A stretch of DNA of 40,757 bases from an uncultured Pseudomonadota bacterium. GTDB lineage: Bacteria; Pseudomonadota; Gammaproteobacteria; Steroidobacterales; Steroidobacteraceae. The notes beneath the pieces are model-generated. The model was not told the DNA's origin. It made no database searches and worked only from the letters and a program-made list of their open reading frames with translations. Below are positions 27,291 to 35,589 of the stretch, piece by piece. The stretch spans positions 1 to 40,757 of the forward strand of contig CAISHQ010000176.1 in assembly GCA_903885195.1 (NCBI GenBank). The letters are read 5' to 3'. How positions within the stretch are numbered: the first letter of the stretch is position 1; each line of letters begins with the position of its first letter. The position numbers were made by a program, and so were the translations under genes.

Positions 27291-28637
27291 TCACTCCCCG
27301 GCGATCGTCAGCTCATCGAGCAGGATCGAGCCCACGCGGATGCCGCCGCGGACATCAACGTCGGTGCCGATGGCGATCATGTTCCGGTACATGTCGCGCA
27401 AGTTGCCCGCGATCGTCAGTTCGTGAACCGGGTAGGCGACTTCGCCGTTCTCGATCCAGAACCCAGTCGCGCCGCGCGAGTAGTCGCCGGTGACGCCATT
27501 GACGCCCTGACCCATGAGTTCGGTGACCCACAAGCCGCGCTGCATTTGGCGCAGCATCGCGCGGGCATCGGCTGCGCCCGGGCTTGGTTCGACCAGGAGA
27601 TTGTGCACACCGCCGGCATTGCCCGTGCTCGCGAGACCGAGCTTGCGCGCGCTGTAACTGCCGAGCAGATATCCATCGAGCACGCCATCGCGAACGAGGT
27701 GCCGATCGCGCGTCCGCACGCCCTCACCGTCCCAGTTGGTGCTCGCCAGTCCCTTGTGCAGGTGCGGTCGCTCGTGCATCTGTACCCAGTTCGGGAACAC
27801 AGCCTGGCCTGCGGCGCCGAGCAGGAAACTTGCCTTGCGATACTGGCTGCCACCGCGGATGGCGCCAATGAAATGGCCGATGAAGCCTCGGGCCACCTCG
27901 GGTGCCAATAGCACCCGCGCCTTGCCCGTGGCCGGTCGGCGCGCGCCGAGCCTCGCCACAGCACGTTCGCCGGCGATGCGCCCGACGGTGGTCACATCGA
28001 GCAGATCCTGCGGATCGCGCGCGCTCGTGTACCAGTAGTCGCGTTGCATGTCCTCACCGGCCTGCGCGAGCAGCACGCAGCTCACCGAGTGACTCGAAGC
28101 AACGTCGCCCGCGAGGAACCCGTGCGAGTTGCCGTAGACGCGTACGCCGCGCTGCGTGCCAACACTCGCGCCTTCCGAGTTGCCGAGACGCGGATCGACT
28201 GCCAGCCCCGCAGCCTCGCAACGGCGCGCAAGCTCGACCGCCTCCTCCGGGTTCAGTGCCCACGGAAAATCGAGACCCAGATCCGGAAACTCCGTCGCCA
28301 AGAGGGCAGGATCAGCGAGCCCCGCACACTCGTCGGCTGCGGTGTGCCGCGCAATGGCGCAGGCCTTGGTCACCATGTCGTTGATCGAGGTCGTCGACAG
28401 ATCCGCCGTGCTGGCCGAACCCTTGCGGGTACCGAAATAAACGGTGATACCGAGGGCTCGATCGCGCTGATACTCGACGGTCTCCACCTCGCCGAGCCGC
28501 ACCGTCACGCTCAAGCCTTGCGAGAGGCTGGCATCCACCTCGGCCTGCGTGGCGCCGGCGCGCGCAGCCACCGCAAGTGCCGTGGACACGACGGTTTTGA
28601 GCTCGGGAATACGGGAGGCGTCAACGGCTTGCGACAT
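27291..28637 (-). CDS. pmbA: Metalloprotease PmbA (TldE)
   Basis: A 448-residue member of the TldD/PmbA (U62) family. It is the TldE subunit, which pairs with TldD to form a protease that processes microcin-type peptides and the CcdA antitoxin in E. coli. Family blocks are SLSQGLSVTVRLGEVETVEYQRDRALGITVYFG, STADLSTTSI, STNWDGEGVRTRDR, LLGSYSARKLGLASTGNAGG and FWIENGEVAYPVHELTIAGNL. The HExxxH motif of TldD is absent, as is normal for TldE. ATG at 28637 has TACAAT 8 nt upstream and faces yjgA 17 bp away. Confidence 0.95.
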   Translation of the reverse strand: MSQAVDASRIPELKTVVSTALAVAARAGATQAEVDASLSQGLSVTVRLGEVETVEYQRDRALGITVYFGTRKGSASTADLSTTSINDMVTKACAIARHTAADECAGLADPALLATEFPDLGLDFPWALNPEEAVELARRCEAAGLAVDPRLGNSEGASVGTQRGVRVYGNSHGFLAGDVASSHSVSCVLLAQAGEDMQRDYWYTSARDPQDLLDVTTVGRIAGERAVARLGARRPATGKARVLLAPEVARGFIGHFIGAIRGGSQYRKASFLLGAAGQAVFPNWVQMHERPHLHKGLASTNWDGEGVRTRDRHLVRDGVLDGYLLGSYSARKLGLASTGNAGGVHNLLVEPSPGAADARAMLRQMQRGLWVTELMGQGVNGVTGDYSRGATGFWIENGEVAYPVHELTIAGNLRDMYRNMIAIGTDVDVRGGIRVGSILLDELTIAGE

Positions 28638-28641
28638 GAGG

Positions 28642-28651
28642 CAGAATTGTA
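28642..28651. promoter_or_regulatory. Overlapping divergent -10-like boxes between pmbA and yjgA
   Basis: The 17 bp between the two start codons holds CAGAAT on the plus strand (28642-28647, 7 nt before yjgA) and TACAAT on the minus strand (28651-28646, 8 nt before pmbA). The hexamers overlap by 2 bp, so polymerase could use only one at a time. Confidence 0.4.
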
Positions 28652-28654
28652 GCC

Positions 28655-28963
28655 ATGTCACGCATCCACAGATACACGCCCGAGCCCGAGGCTGCCACCG
28701 AACTCGACGAGTTCGACAAGCCGAGCAAGAGCGCACGCAAGCGAGCCGCCCATGCGGCACAGGCTCTCGGTGAGCAGTTGATCGCACTCAAGGAGACGGA
28801 CCTCATACGCCTGCCGCTACCGGAGACGGTCCTCGAGGCGGTGCGTGCCGCGCGGCGCATCAAGGCCCGCGGCGGCCTGGCGCGTCAGAAGCAGTACATC
28901 GGCAAGCTGATGCGCGACGTCGATACGCTCGCCATCGAGGCTGCGCTCGCGCAATTGCGCTAG
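28655..28963 (+). CDS. yjgA: DarP/YjgA (DUF615) family protein, half-length
   Basis: A 102-residue protein that aligns with the N-terminal half of E. coli YjgA/DarP (about 183 residues): KPSKSARKRAAHAAQALGEQLIALKETDLIRLPLPETVLEAV, then RRIKARGGLARQKQYIGKLMRDVDTLAIEAALAQL. DarP binds late 50S precursors and helps assemble the peptidyl transferase centre. The whole C-terminal helical half is absent, and purE begins 10 bp after the stop, so there is no room for a frameshifted remainder. Conserved basic residues of the first half are kept. The pmbA-yjgA adjacency is conserved in gammaproteobacteria. Confidence 0.85.
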   Translation: MSRIHRYTPEPEAATELDEFDKPSKSARKRAAHAAQALGEQLIALKETDLIRLPLPETVLEAVRAARRIKARGGLARQKQYIGKLMRDVDTLAIEAALAQLR

Positions 28964-28966
28964 AAT
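28961..28966 (+). promoter_or_regulatory. -10-like hexamer TAGAAT six nt before the purE ATG
   Basis: TAGAAT is followed by gccgcg and the purE ATG; its TAG is also the yjgA stop codon. A leaderless purE transcript is inferred, in addition to read-through from yjgA. Confidence 0.45.
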
Positions 28967-28972
28967 GCCGCG

Positions 28973-29464
28973 ATGCAGCCTCTCGTCGGCATCGTCATGG
29001 GCTCACGCTCCGATTGGGAGACGATGCGCCCTGCCGTGGAAACTCTCGAGTCCCTCGGGGTCGCACACGAAGTTCGCGTGGTCTCCGCACACCGTACGCC
29101 CGACCTGCTCTTCGACTACGCCGCATCGGCCGCGAGCCGAGGGCTGAAGGTGCTGATCGCCGGCGCGGGCGGTGCCGCGCACCTGCCCGGCATGCTGGCC
29201 GCCAAGACCCACCTGCCCGTGCTCGGCGTACCCGTGATGTCGAAGACGCTGAACGGCGTCGATTCTTTGCTCTCCATCGTGCAGATGCCCGCCGGTGTAC
29301 CCGTGGCCACCTTCGCCATTGGACCTGCGGGTGCCACCAACGCCGCGCTCACTGCAACGGCCATCCTCGCACTGCACGATCGAACCCTCGATGCCGCGCT
29401 GCAGGCCTTTCGCGCGCGGCAAACCGCTGCGGTGCTCGAGCGTCCCGACCCGCGCACGCCCTGA
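28973..29464 (+). CDS. purE: 5-(carboxyamino)imidazole ribonucleotide mutase
   Basis: A 163-residue class I PurE that moves the carboxylate of N5-CAIR to give [84 protein letters not shown] and AGATNAAL are the family signature. It is followed directly by purK, which makes its substrate. Confidence 0.97.
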   Translation: MQPLVGIVMGSRSDWETMRPAVETLESLGVAHEVRVVSAHRTPDLLFDYAASAASRGLKVLIAGAGGAAHLPGMLAAKTHLPVLGVPVMSKTLNGVDSLLSIVQMPAGVPVATFAIGPAGATNAALTATAILALHDRTLDAALQAFRARQTAAVLERPDPRTP

Positions 29465-29466
29465 CC

Positions 29467-30585
29467 GTGACCGTAGGCATCATCGGCGGCGGACAACTCG
29501 GGCGCATGATGGCGCTCGCCGGTTACCCACTCGGCCTCGACTTCCTGTTCCTCGATCGCAGCAACGATACGCCTGCTGCGGCCGTAGCCCCGACACTCGT
29601 CGGCGAGTTCACGGACCGCCGCCTGCTGCGCGAGCTCGCGCGGCGCAGCGAGGTGCTCACCTTCGACTGGGAGAACATCTCGCTAGAGAGCGTGCAGGCG
29701 CTTGGTCGGCGCACACGCGTGGCCCCGCCGCTGGCTGCGCTCGCCATGTCGCAGGATCGCATCAGCGAGAAAAAGCTGTTCGAGAAACTCGGCATACCGA
29801 CCACCCGCTATGCCGCGGTCGACTCTGCGGCGGCCCTCACCCGTGCGCTGCGACGGGTCGGTCTGCCGGGCGTGCTCAAGACCCGACGCCTCGGCTACGA
29901 CGGCAAAGGCCAAGCGGTGGTGCGCAGTGCCGAGGAGGCCGCAGCGGCCTGGAGCAGGCTTGGGGGCGTGCCGCTGATCTACGAGGAATTCGTCCCCTTC
30001 GATTACGAGGTGTCGATCATCGGCGCTCGCAGCCGACACGGCGAAGTGGCGATCTACCCGCTTAATCGCAACCTGCACCGCGACGGCATCCTGCGACTGA
30101 CCTTGGCGCCGTGGTCCGCCCCGACGCTGCAACGCGCCGCTGCGCGGCATCTGCGGCGTGTGCTCGAACACTTCCGCTACGAGGGTGTGCTCAACATCGA
30201 ATTCTTCGTGCATCGGGGTCGGTTGCTCGCCAACGAGACCGCACCGCGCGTGCACAACTCAGGGCACTGGACCATCGAGGGTGCGGCAACCAGCCAGTTC
30301 GAGAACCACCTGCGCGCCATCCTCGGTTTGCCGCTCGGCGCGACGCGCGCGCGTGGCCACGCGGCGATGATCAACTTGATCGGCGAGATGCCCTCGCGCG
30401 AGCAGTGGCTCGGCAATCGCGAACTGCATTGGCACGACTACGGCAAGACTGCGCGGCCGCAGCGCAAGCTTGGGCACATCACGATACTGGGTGAAACCGC
30501 CCGCGAACGAGACACCGCGGCGCGGCGACTGCTCGCCGCGATCGATCCGGCCAGCCTGCGCGAGTGGCGCGCGCGGACGCGCTAG
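29467..30585 (+). CDS. purK: 5-(carboxyamino)imidazole ribonucleotide synthase
   Basis: A 372-residue ATP-grasp enzyme that carboxylates AIR with bicarbonate and ATP to N5-CAIR. The N terminus TVGIIGGGQLGRMMALAGYPLG is the preATP-grasp loop; KTRRLGYDGKGQ, VPLIYEEFVPFDYEVSIIGAR and ANETAPRVHNSGHWTIEGAATSQFENHLRAI are core motifs. The start is GTG at 29467, 2 bp after the purE stop; the frame runs open upstream inside purE. Its TAG stop is shared through CTAG with the tldD stop on the other strand. Confidence 0.96.
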   Translation: MTVGIIGGGQLGRMMALAGYPLGLDFLFLDRSNDTPAAAVAPTLVGEFTDRRLLRELARRSEVLTFDWENISLESVQALGRRTRVAPPLAALAMSQDRISEKKLFEKLGIPTTRYAAVDSAAALTRALRRVGLPGVLKTRRLGYDGKGQAVVRSAEEAAAAWSRLGGVPLIYEEFVPFDYEVSIIGARSRHGEVAIYPLNRNLHRDGILRLTLAPWSAPTLQRAAARHLRRVLEHFRYEGVLNIEFFVHRGRLLANETAPRVHNSGHWTIEGAATSQFENHLRAILGLPLGATRARGHAAMINLIGEMPSREQWLGNRELHWHDYGKTARPQRKLGHITILGETARERDTAARRLLAAIDPASLREWRARTR

Positions 30586-32075
30586 CCCGTACCGCCGACC
30601 GTCAGACCCTCGACGCGCAGGGTGGGTTGCCCCACGCCAACCGGCACGCTCTGGCCTTCCTTGCCACAGGTCCCAATGCCATCGTCGAGCTTCAGGTCAT
30701 TGCCGACCATGCTCACCCTCGTCAGCACGTCCGGTCCATTGCCGATGAGCGTCGCACCCTTGATCGGTGCGCCGATGCGGCCGTTCTCGATCAAATACGC
30801 CTCAGCAGCGGAGAACACGAACTTCCCCGAAGTAATGTCGACCTGACCACCACCGAAGTTGACCGCGTAGATGCCCTTGCTCACCGAAGCGATGATGTCC
30901 TGCGGATCGTGCGGCCCCGGGCGCATGTAGGTATTGGTCATGCGCGGCAGGGTCATGTGCGCGAAGGATTCGCGACGGCCGTTGCCCGTGGAGCGCGTGC
31001 CCATCAGTCGCGCGTTCATCTTGTCCTGCAGGTAGCCCTTCAGCACGCCGTTCTCGATCAGCGTCGTGCACTGCGTCGGTGTGCCCTCATCGTCGATGTT
31101 GAGCGAGCCACGGCGCGCCGACAGCGTGCCATCGTCGACCACGGTGCATTGCTCGGCTGCCACGCGCTCACCGATGCGGTTGCTGAAAGCCGAGGTGCCC
31201 TTGCGATTGAAGTCGCCCTCCAGACCATGACCGATGGCCTCGTGCAACAGGATGCCCGGCCAGCCTGCGCCGAGCACGACCGTCATCGCTCCAGCCGGTG
31301 CGGGCTGCGCACCGAGGTTGACGAGTGCCTGTCGCGCGGCCTCGCGGCCAAGCGCGAGCGGCCGATCGGCCTCTACAAGCTGGGACAAGGAATATCGCCC
31401 GCCCATCCCGGCAAAACCCGTCTCACGACGTCCATCCTGCTCGGCGATCACCGACACATTGAACCGCACCAGCGGACGCACATCTGCAGCGTAACCACCG
31501 TCGCTGTCGGCGAGCAGCACGACTTCGAATGACGACGAGACGGACGCCATCACCTGCACGATGCGCGGATCGATGCGGCGCGTCTCGCGATCGACGCGCT
31601 CGAGCCAGCGAACCTTGTCGTCGTCCGACAACGTGCCCTGGGGATCCTGCGGCACATACAGCGCATGCCCGGCTGAACGACGCAACACCGGCTGCCGTCC
31701 GCTCTGGCCCGCCCGCGCGATGGCGCGCGCGGCGCGCGCTGCTTCACCGAGGGCCGCAGGCAACAGTTCGTCGGAATAGGCGAAGCCGGTCTTCTCACCC
31801 GACAAGGCGCGCACGCCAACGCCTTGTTCGATGTTGGCGCTGCCCTCCTTGACGATGCCATCCTCGAGCGACCAGGACTCATCGCGCGCGAACTGAAAAT
31901 ACAGATCCGCAGCATCAATGCCAGGGCCGGTGGCGGCGGCGAGGGCCTGCACGATCGCGGTTTCATCGAGACCGGCGGGTTCAAGGATCAGTTGCTGCGC
32001 CAGAGCGAAAGGATCGGCGGCAAGCGCCGCGGCATCAATAGACACCGGAGCGCTGTGGGACACGGGCTGGTTCAT
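30582..32075 (-). CDS. tldD: Metalloprotease TldD
   Basis: A 497-residue catalytic subunit of the TldD/TldE protease. The zinc motif HEAIGHGLEGDFNRKG is intact. Other blocks are DLYFQFARDESWSLEDGIVKEGS, GVGVRALSGEKTGFAYSDEL and GTPTQCTTLIENGVLKGYLQDKMNARLMG. Its partner pmbA lies about 2 kb away, with yjgA-purE-purK between them. ATG at 32075 starts the conserved part; TACCAT ends 6 nt upstream and there is no Shine-Dalgarno. It is convergent with purK, with stops overlapping by 4 bp. Confidence 0.95.
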   Translation of the reverse strand: MNQPVSHSAPVSIDAAALAADPFALAQQLILEPAGLDETAIVQALAAATGPGIDAADLYFQFARDESWSLEDGIVKEGSANIEQGVGVRALSGEKTGFAYSDELLPAALGEAARAARAIARAGQSGRQPVLRRSAGHALYVPQDPQGTLSDDDKVRWLERVDRETRRIDPRIVQVMASVSSSFEVVLLADSDGGYAADVRPLVRFNVSVIAEQDGRRETGFAGMGGRYSLSQLVEADRPLALGREAARQALVNLGAQPAPAGAMTVVLGAGWPGILLHEAIGHGLEGDFNRKGTSAFSNRIGERVAAEQCTVVDDGTLSARRGSLNIDDEGTPTQCTTLIENGVLKGYLQDKMNARLMGTRSTGNGRRESFAHMTLPRMTNTYMRPGPHDPQDIIASVSKGIYAVNFGGGQVDITSGKFVFSAAEAYLIENGRIGAPIKGATLIGNGPDVLTRVSMVGNDLKLDDGIGTCGKEGQSVPVGVGQPTLRVEGLTVGGTG

Positions 32076-32081
32076 GGCGAC

Positions 32082-32087
32082 ATGGTA
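32082..32087 (-). promoter_or_regulatory. -10-like hexamer TACCAT six nt before the tldD ATG
   Basis: On the minus strand TACCAT is followed by gtcgcc and the tldD ATG, within the 32-bp gap after the nitrilase-family gene. A leaderless start is inferred. Confidence 0.35.
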
Positions 32088-32107
32088 ACCGGCGACAGCC
32101 ACCGGCC

Positions 32108-32923
32108 TCAAAGTCGTCGATGCGTGAGCGCCGGGAACTCCTCGCGGGTCTTGCGCTGCGCATCAGGGTCGAGCGTGGCCGTGACCACCCCCTCACCCTC
32201 GGGCAACCGCGCGAGCACGGCACCCCAATGATCGACGATCAGACTGTCGCCGTAGGTCTTGCGCCCGCTCGGATGGGTGCCGGTCTGACCGGGTGCGATC
32301 ACCCAGGCGAGGTTCTCGATCGCGCGAGCCCTCAACAACACTTCCCAATGCGCGCGCCCGGTGGGTACGGTGAACGCCGACGGGATCACGAACCCCTCGG
32401 CACCCGCTGCCGACATAGCGCGGAAGAGTTCCGGGAAGCGCATGTCGTAGCACACCGAGAGGCCAATGCGGCCGGCCGGCGTGTCGACCAGCACGGGCGC
32501 TGCGCCCGGCGCGATGTTCGTCGACTCGCGATGCGACTCGGCCTTGCCCGGCAGATCGACGTCGAACAGATGCATCTTGTCGTAGCGCGCCACCTGCGCA
32601 CCGCTCGCGTCGAACACGAGGCTCGCTGCGGCAACGCGACGCTCCCCGGGGATCCTCATGGGGATCGTCCCGGCGATGATCCACAGACGCAGTCGCTGGG
32701 CGAGACTCGACAGGCGTTGCTGGATCGGACCCTCGCCCGCGCCCTCGGCCGCCGCAAGCTTGTCGGTGTCGCGACGACCCATCAGGGCGAAATTCTCCGG
32801 CAGCACAGCGAGTGTCGCGCCGCGCTCTGCCGCCTCGTGCAGCAGGCGCTCGGCCACATCGAGGTTCGTGGCGACGTCATCCACCGAACACATCTGCACC
32901 GCTGCAACGACGACTGCACTCAT
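32108..32923 (-). CDS. Carbon-nitrogen hydrolase (nitrilase superfamily, Nit1-like)
   Basis: A 271-residue amidase-type enzyme. The Glu-Lys-Cys triad is visible: E in VLPENFALMG (about 42), K in YDKMHLFDVDLP (about 115) and C in LSVCYDMRFPELFR (about 157). The sequence type is that of Nit1/YafV-like omega-amidases and deaminated-glutathione amidases; which substrate is used cannot be told. GAGGTG lies about 6 nt before the ATG. It lies between rng and tldD on the same strand, a neighbourhood seen in other gammaproteobacteria. Confidence 0.9.
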   Translation of the reverse strand: MSAVVVAAVQMCSVDDVATNLDVAERLLHEAAERGATLAVLPENFALMGRRDTDKLAAAEGAGEGPIQQRLSSLAQRLRLWIIAGTIPMRIPGERRVAAASLVFDASGAQVARYDKMHLFDVDLPGKAESHRESTNIAPGAAPVLVDTPAGRIGLSVCYDMRFPELFRAMSAAGAEGFVIPSAFTVPTGRAHWEVLLRARAIENLAWVIAPGQTGTHPSGRKTYGDSLIVDHWGAVLARLPEGEGVVTATLDPDAQRKTREEFPALTHRRL

Positions 32924-32963
32924 GGCTTCACCTCAAGCTTCACCGTGAGGCCGAATCGGCGCC

Positions 32964-34487
32964 TCACACCAGCACCACGTCGTAACGATCAATGTCGTAC
33001 AGGCTCTCGGCCTGCAAACGGATCGGCCGTCCCACCGCTCCTTCGAGCTCACCGAGCACCGCCGACTCTTCGCCGAGCAGCCGTTCGACCACATCCTGAT
33101 GCGCGAGCACCAATAATTCGCGGCTGCTGAACTGCCGTGCCTGACGCAGGATCTCGCGGAAGATGTCCTGGCAGACGGTTTCGGCCGAGCGGATCGAACC
33201 ATGGCCCTCGCAGGTCGGACACGCGACGCACAACAAATGCTCGAGACTCTCGCGGGTGCGCTTGCGGGTCATCTCGACGAGCCCGAGCGGGGAGATCGGC
33301 GCCACCTGCGTCTGCGCATGATCGGGCTGCAAGGCACGCTCGAACGCGTCCAGCACCTGTTGTCGGTGCGCCTCGTCGCGCATATCGATGAAGTCGATGA
33401 TGATGATGCCGCCGAGGTTGCGCAGCCGCAGTTGCCTCGCAATGGCGACCGCCGCCTCGAGGTTAGTGCGGAAAATCGTGTCTTCGAGATTGCGATGACC
33501 GACGAACCCGCCCGTATTGACGTCGATGGTGGTCATCGACTCGGTCTGGTCGATGACGAGATAACCGCCCGATTTGAGCGTCACCTTGCGCTCGAGGGCG
33601 CGATTGATCTCCTCCTCGATGCCGTGCAGATCGAAGATCGGCCGCGGACCGGCATGCAGTTCGAGTCGTGGCGCGCCCTCGGGAATGAAATCATTGACGA
33701 ACTGCTGCAGGCGGCCGAGTTCCCCGGCATCATCGACGAGCACACGCTCGACACCCCGCGCCAGTTCATCGCGCAGCACCCGCATCCCGAGCGGCAGATC
33801 CTCGTGCACGAGCTCGCCGGGCGAGGCATGCAGCGAGCGCTCGCGCACGTGACCCCAGAGTCGCTCGAGGTAGGCGAGATCCGCCGCCAACCGCGCCGCA
33901 TCCACCCCCTCGGCCGCCGTGCGCACGATGTAACCGCCCGGGTGACCCTCGCGCACGAGGCTCTGCATGAGTTCGCGCAGCCGCGCACGCTCAGTCTCGG
34001 ATTCGATTCGCGCCGAGATGCCGATGCCTCGGCCGCGAGGCATGAACACGAGATAGCGCGAGGGCAAGGACATGAAGGTGGTGAGGCGAGCGCCTTTCGC
34101 GCCCATCGGATCCTTCACCACCTGCACGACAATGTCGTCCCCGCCGCTGATCAGACGCCGGATGTCGATCTCGTGCTCGCGCAACGCCGTCGAGGGCACA
34201 CCGGAAGGCCCGCCCGAGGCACCCGCCGCCGCCACGCTCTGCGCATCGAAGTGCGCATCGGCGCCGACAATGTCGGTCGCATGCAGGAAGGCCGTGCGCG
34301 CAAGACCCACCTCCACAAAGGCGGCTTGCATGCCGGGCAACACCCGTGTCACGCGTCCCTTGTAGATATTGCCGACAATGCCGCGTCGGCTTTCGCGCTC
34401 GATAAACAGCTCCTGCAGCACACCACCCTCGAGCAGCGCAGCGCGCACTTCTCGCGGGGCGACGTTGATGAAGATTTCGGCGCTCAT
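32964..34487 (-). CDS. rng: Ribonuclease G
   Basis: A 507-residue RNase E/G endonuclease that matures the 16S rRNA 5' end and decays mRNA. The N-terminal S1 domain includes GNIYKGRVTRVLPGMQAAFVEVG. Catalytic metal ligands lie in TTIDVNTGGFVG and IIIIDFIDMRDEAHR, and the zinc-link cysteines in CVACPTCEGHG. There is no C-terminal scaffold, so it is RNase G and not RNase E. ATG at 34487 overlaps the maf stop (ATGA); M1 of the longer open frame lies inside maf. The S1 domain has a 20-residue Ala/Gly-rich insert around residue 80. Confidence 0.95.
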   Translation of the reverse strand: MSAEIFINVAPREVRAALLEGGVLQELFIERESRRGIVGNIYKGRVTRVLPGMQAAFVEVGLARTAFLHATDIVGADAHFDAQSVAAAGASGGPSGVPSTALREHEIDIRRLISGGDDIVVQVVKDPMGAKGARLTTFMSLPSRYLVFMPRGRGIGISARIESETERARLRELMQSLVREGHPGGYIVRTAAEGVDAARLAADLAYLERLWGHVRERSLHASPGELVHEDLPLGMRVLRDELARGVERVLVDDAGELGRLQQFVNDFIPEGAPRLELHAGPRPIFDLHGIEEEINRALERKVTLKSGGYLVIDQTESMTTIDVNTGGFVGHRNLEDTIFRTNLEAAVAIARQLRLRNLGGIIIIDFIDMRDEAHRQQVLDAFERALQPDHAQTQVAPISPLGLVEMTRKRTRESLEHLLCVACPTCEGHGSIRSAETVCQDIFREILRQARQFSSRELLVLAHQDVVERLLGEESAVLGELEGAVGRPIRLQAESLYDIDRYDVVLV

Positions 34488-35095
34488 GCCCCAGCCTGCC
34501 ATAGCGGCACGCCGGCGGCGACCAGCATCGCCGCGGTCTCGGCGAGCGGCAGTCCGACCACCCCCGAGAAACTGCCCTCGATGCGCTCGACGAACACGGC
34601 ACCCAAGCCTTGGATGGCGTAGCCACCGGCCTTGTCACAGGGCTCCCCGCTCTGCCAGTAGCGCTCGATCTCGGCCGAATGCAGCGGACGAAATCGTACG
34701 CGCGTGCAGGAGAGTCGCCAGAGGGGTTCGCCCGCGCCGACGAGCGCTACCGCCGACCAGACTTCGTGCTCACGACCGGACAGTCGTCCGAGCATGTCAC
34801 GCAATTGCGCCAGATCAGCCGGCTTGCCAAGGATCAAGCCGTCGATGCTGACGGTGGTGTCGGCTCCGAGCACGGGCAGCGCAGGCGTGATGCCCTGCCG
34901 CGCTGCGTGTACGGCCTTCGCCTTCGCCAGCGCGAGACGGGCGACGTAATCGGCAGGAGATTCCTGCGGTGCGCAGCGCTCGTCGAGATCGGCTGGCTGC
35001 ACGAGATGCGGCACACCGATCTGCCACAACAACTCGCGCCGCCGCGGCGATGCCGAGGCGAGACAGAGCACAGGCGTGGACGATTCGAGCGTCAT
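34484..35095 (-). CDS. maf: Maf-family nucleoside triphosphate pyrophosphatase
   Basis: A 203-residue Maf protein that hydrolyses dTTP, UTP or modified nucleotides to monophosphates. LCLASASPRRRELL, VLGADTTVSIDGLILGKPAD and CDKAGGYAIQGLGAVFVERIEGSFSGVVGLPL are the signature blocks. The GADTTV and DKAGGYAIQG forms are those of the dTTPase/UTPase (YhdE) branch. The start overlaps the rlmH stop. Confidence 0.95.
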   Translation of the reverse strand: MTLESSTPVLCLASASPRRRELLWQIGVPHLVQPADLDERCAPQESPADYVARLALAKAKAVHAARQGITPALPVLGADTTVSIDGLILGKPADLAQLRDMLGRLSGREHEVWSAVALVGAGEPLWRLSCTRVRFRPLHSAEIERYWQSGEPCDKAGGYAIQGLGAVFVERIEGSFSGVVGLPLAETAAMLVAAGVPLWQAGA

Positions 35096-35562
35096 TCGCG
35101 ATGGTACGGATGGCCGAGGAGCACACTTTGTGCCCGGTAAAGTTGCTCGACGAGCATGACTCGGGCGAGTCCATGCGGCAGCGTCAGCGGCGACAGCGAC
35201 CAGCTCTCGATCGCGCGTGCACGAACCGCAGGCGCGTGACCATCGGGGCCGCCGATCAACAGCGCAAGATCGGGTGCCTCGCGCGAGAGGCGTTCGAGTC
35301 GGTTGGCGAGATCCCGCGTGCCGAAGCTCTTGCCCGTTTCGTCGAGCAGGATCAGGCGCTCCCGATCCTTGACGGCGGCGAGGACCTTCTCGCCTTCCTT
35401 GTCGCGTGCCGCATCGGCGCTGCGCGTGGCACTGCGCGGCGCCGCCTCAATGACATTCAGCTCACAGCGCCAAGGCGCGCGGATGCGCTTGAGATACTCC
35501 TCGACGGCGGCATCGACCCAAGCCGGCTGGCGCGCGCCCACGGCGATGATGCGCAGCCGCAC
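35092..35562 (-). CDS. rlmH: 23S rRNA (pseudouridine1915-N3)-methyltransferase
   Basis: A 156-residue SPOUT methyltransferase acting on pseudouridine 1915 in helix 69 of assembled 70S ribosomes. LLDETGKSFGTRDLA, FALLIGGPDGH-type SAM loop (LLIGGPDGHAP) and the terminal LPHGLARVMLVEQLYRAQSVLLGHPYHRE are diagnostic; the last Tyr-His-Arg is catalytic. The start is GTG at 35562 with CAGGT close upstream. It follows rsfS by 27 bp, the usual pairing. Confidence 0.97.
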   Translation of the reverse strand: MRLRIIAVGARQPAWVDAAVEEYLKRIRAPWRCELNVIEAAPRSATRSADAARDKEGEKVLAAVKDRERLILLDETGKSFGTRDLANRLERLSREAPDLALLIGGPDGHAPAVRARAIESWSLSPLTLPHGLARVMLVEQLYRAQSVLLGHPYHRE

Positions 35563-35589
35563 GACCTGAGCACTCCGTCGTCGCTTCCG

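Noticed and set aside
33201-34622. 473-codon plus-strand frame opposite rng
   Set aside because: A shadow of rng; His/Arg-rich, no family resemblance, no start signal.
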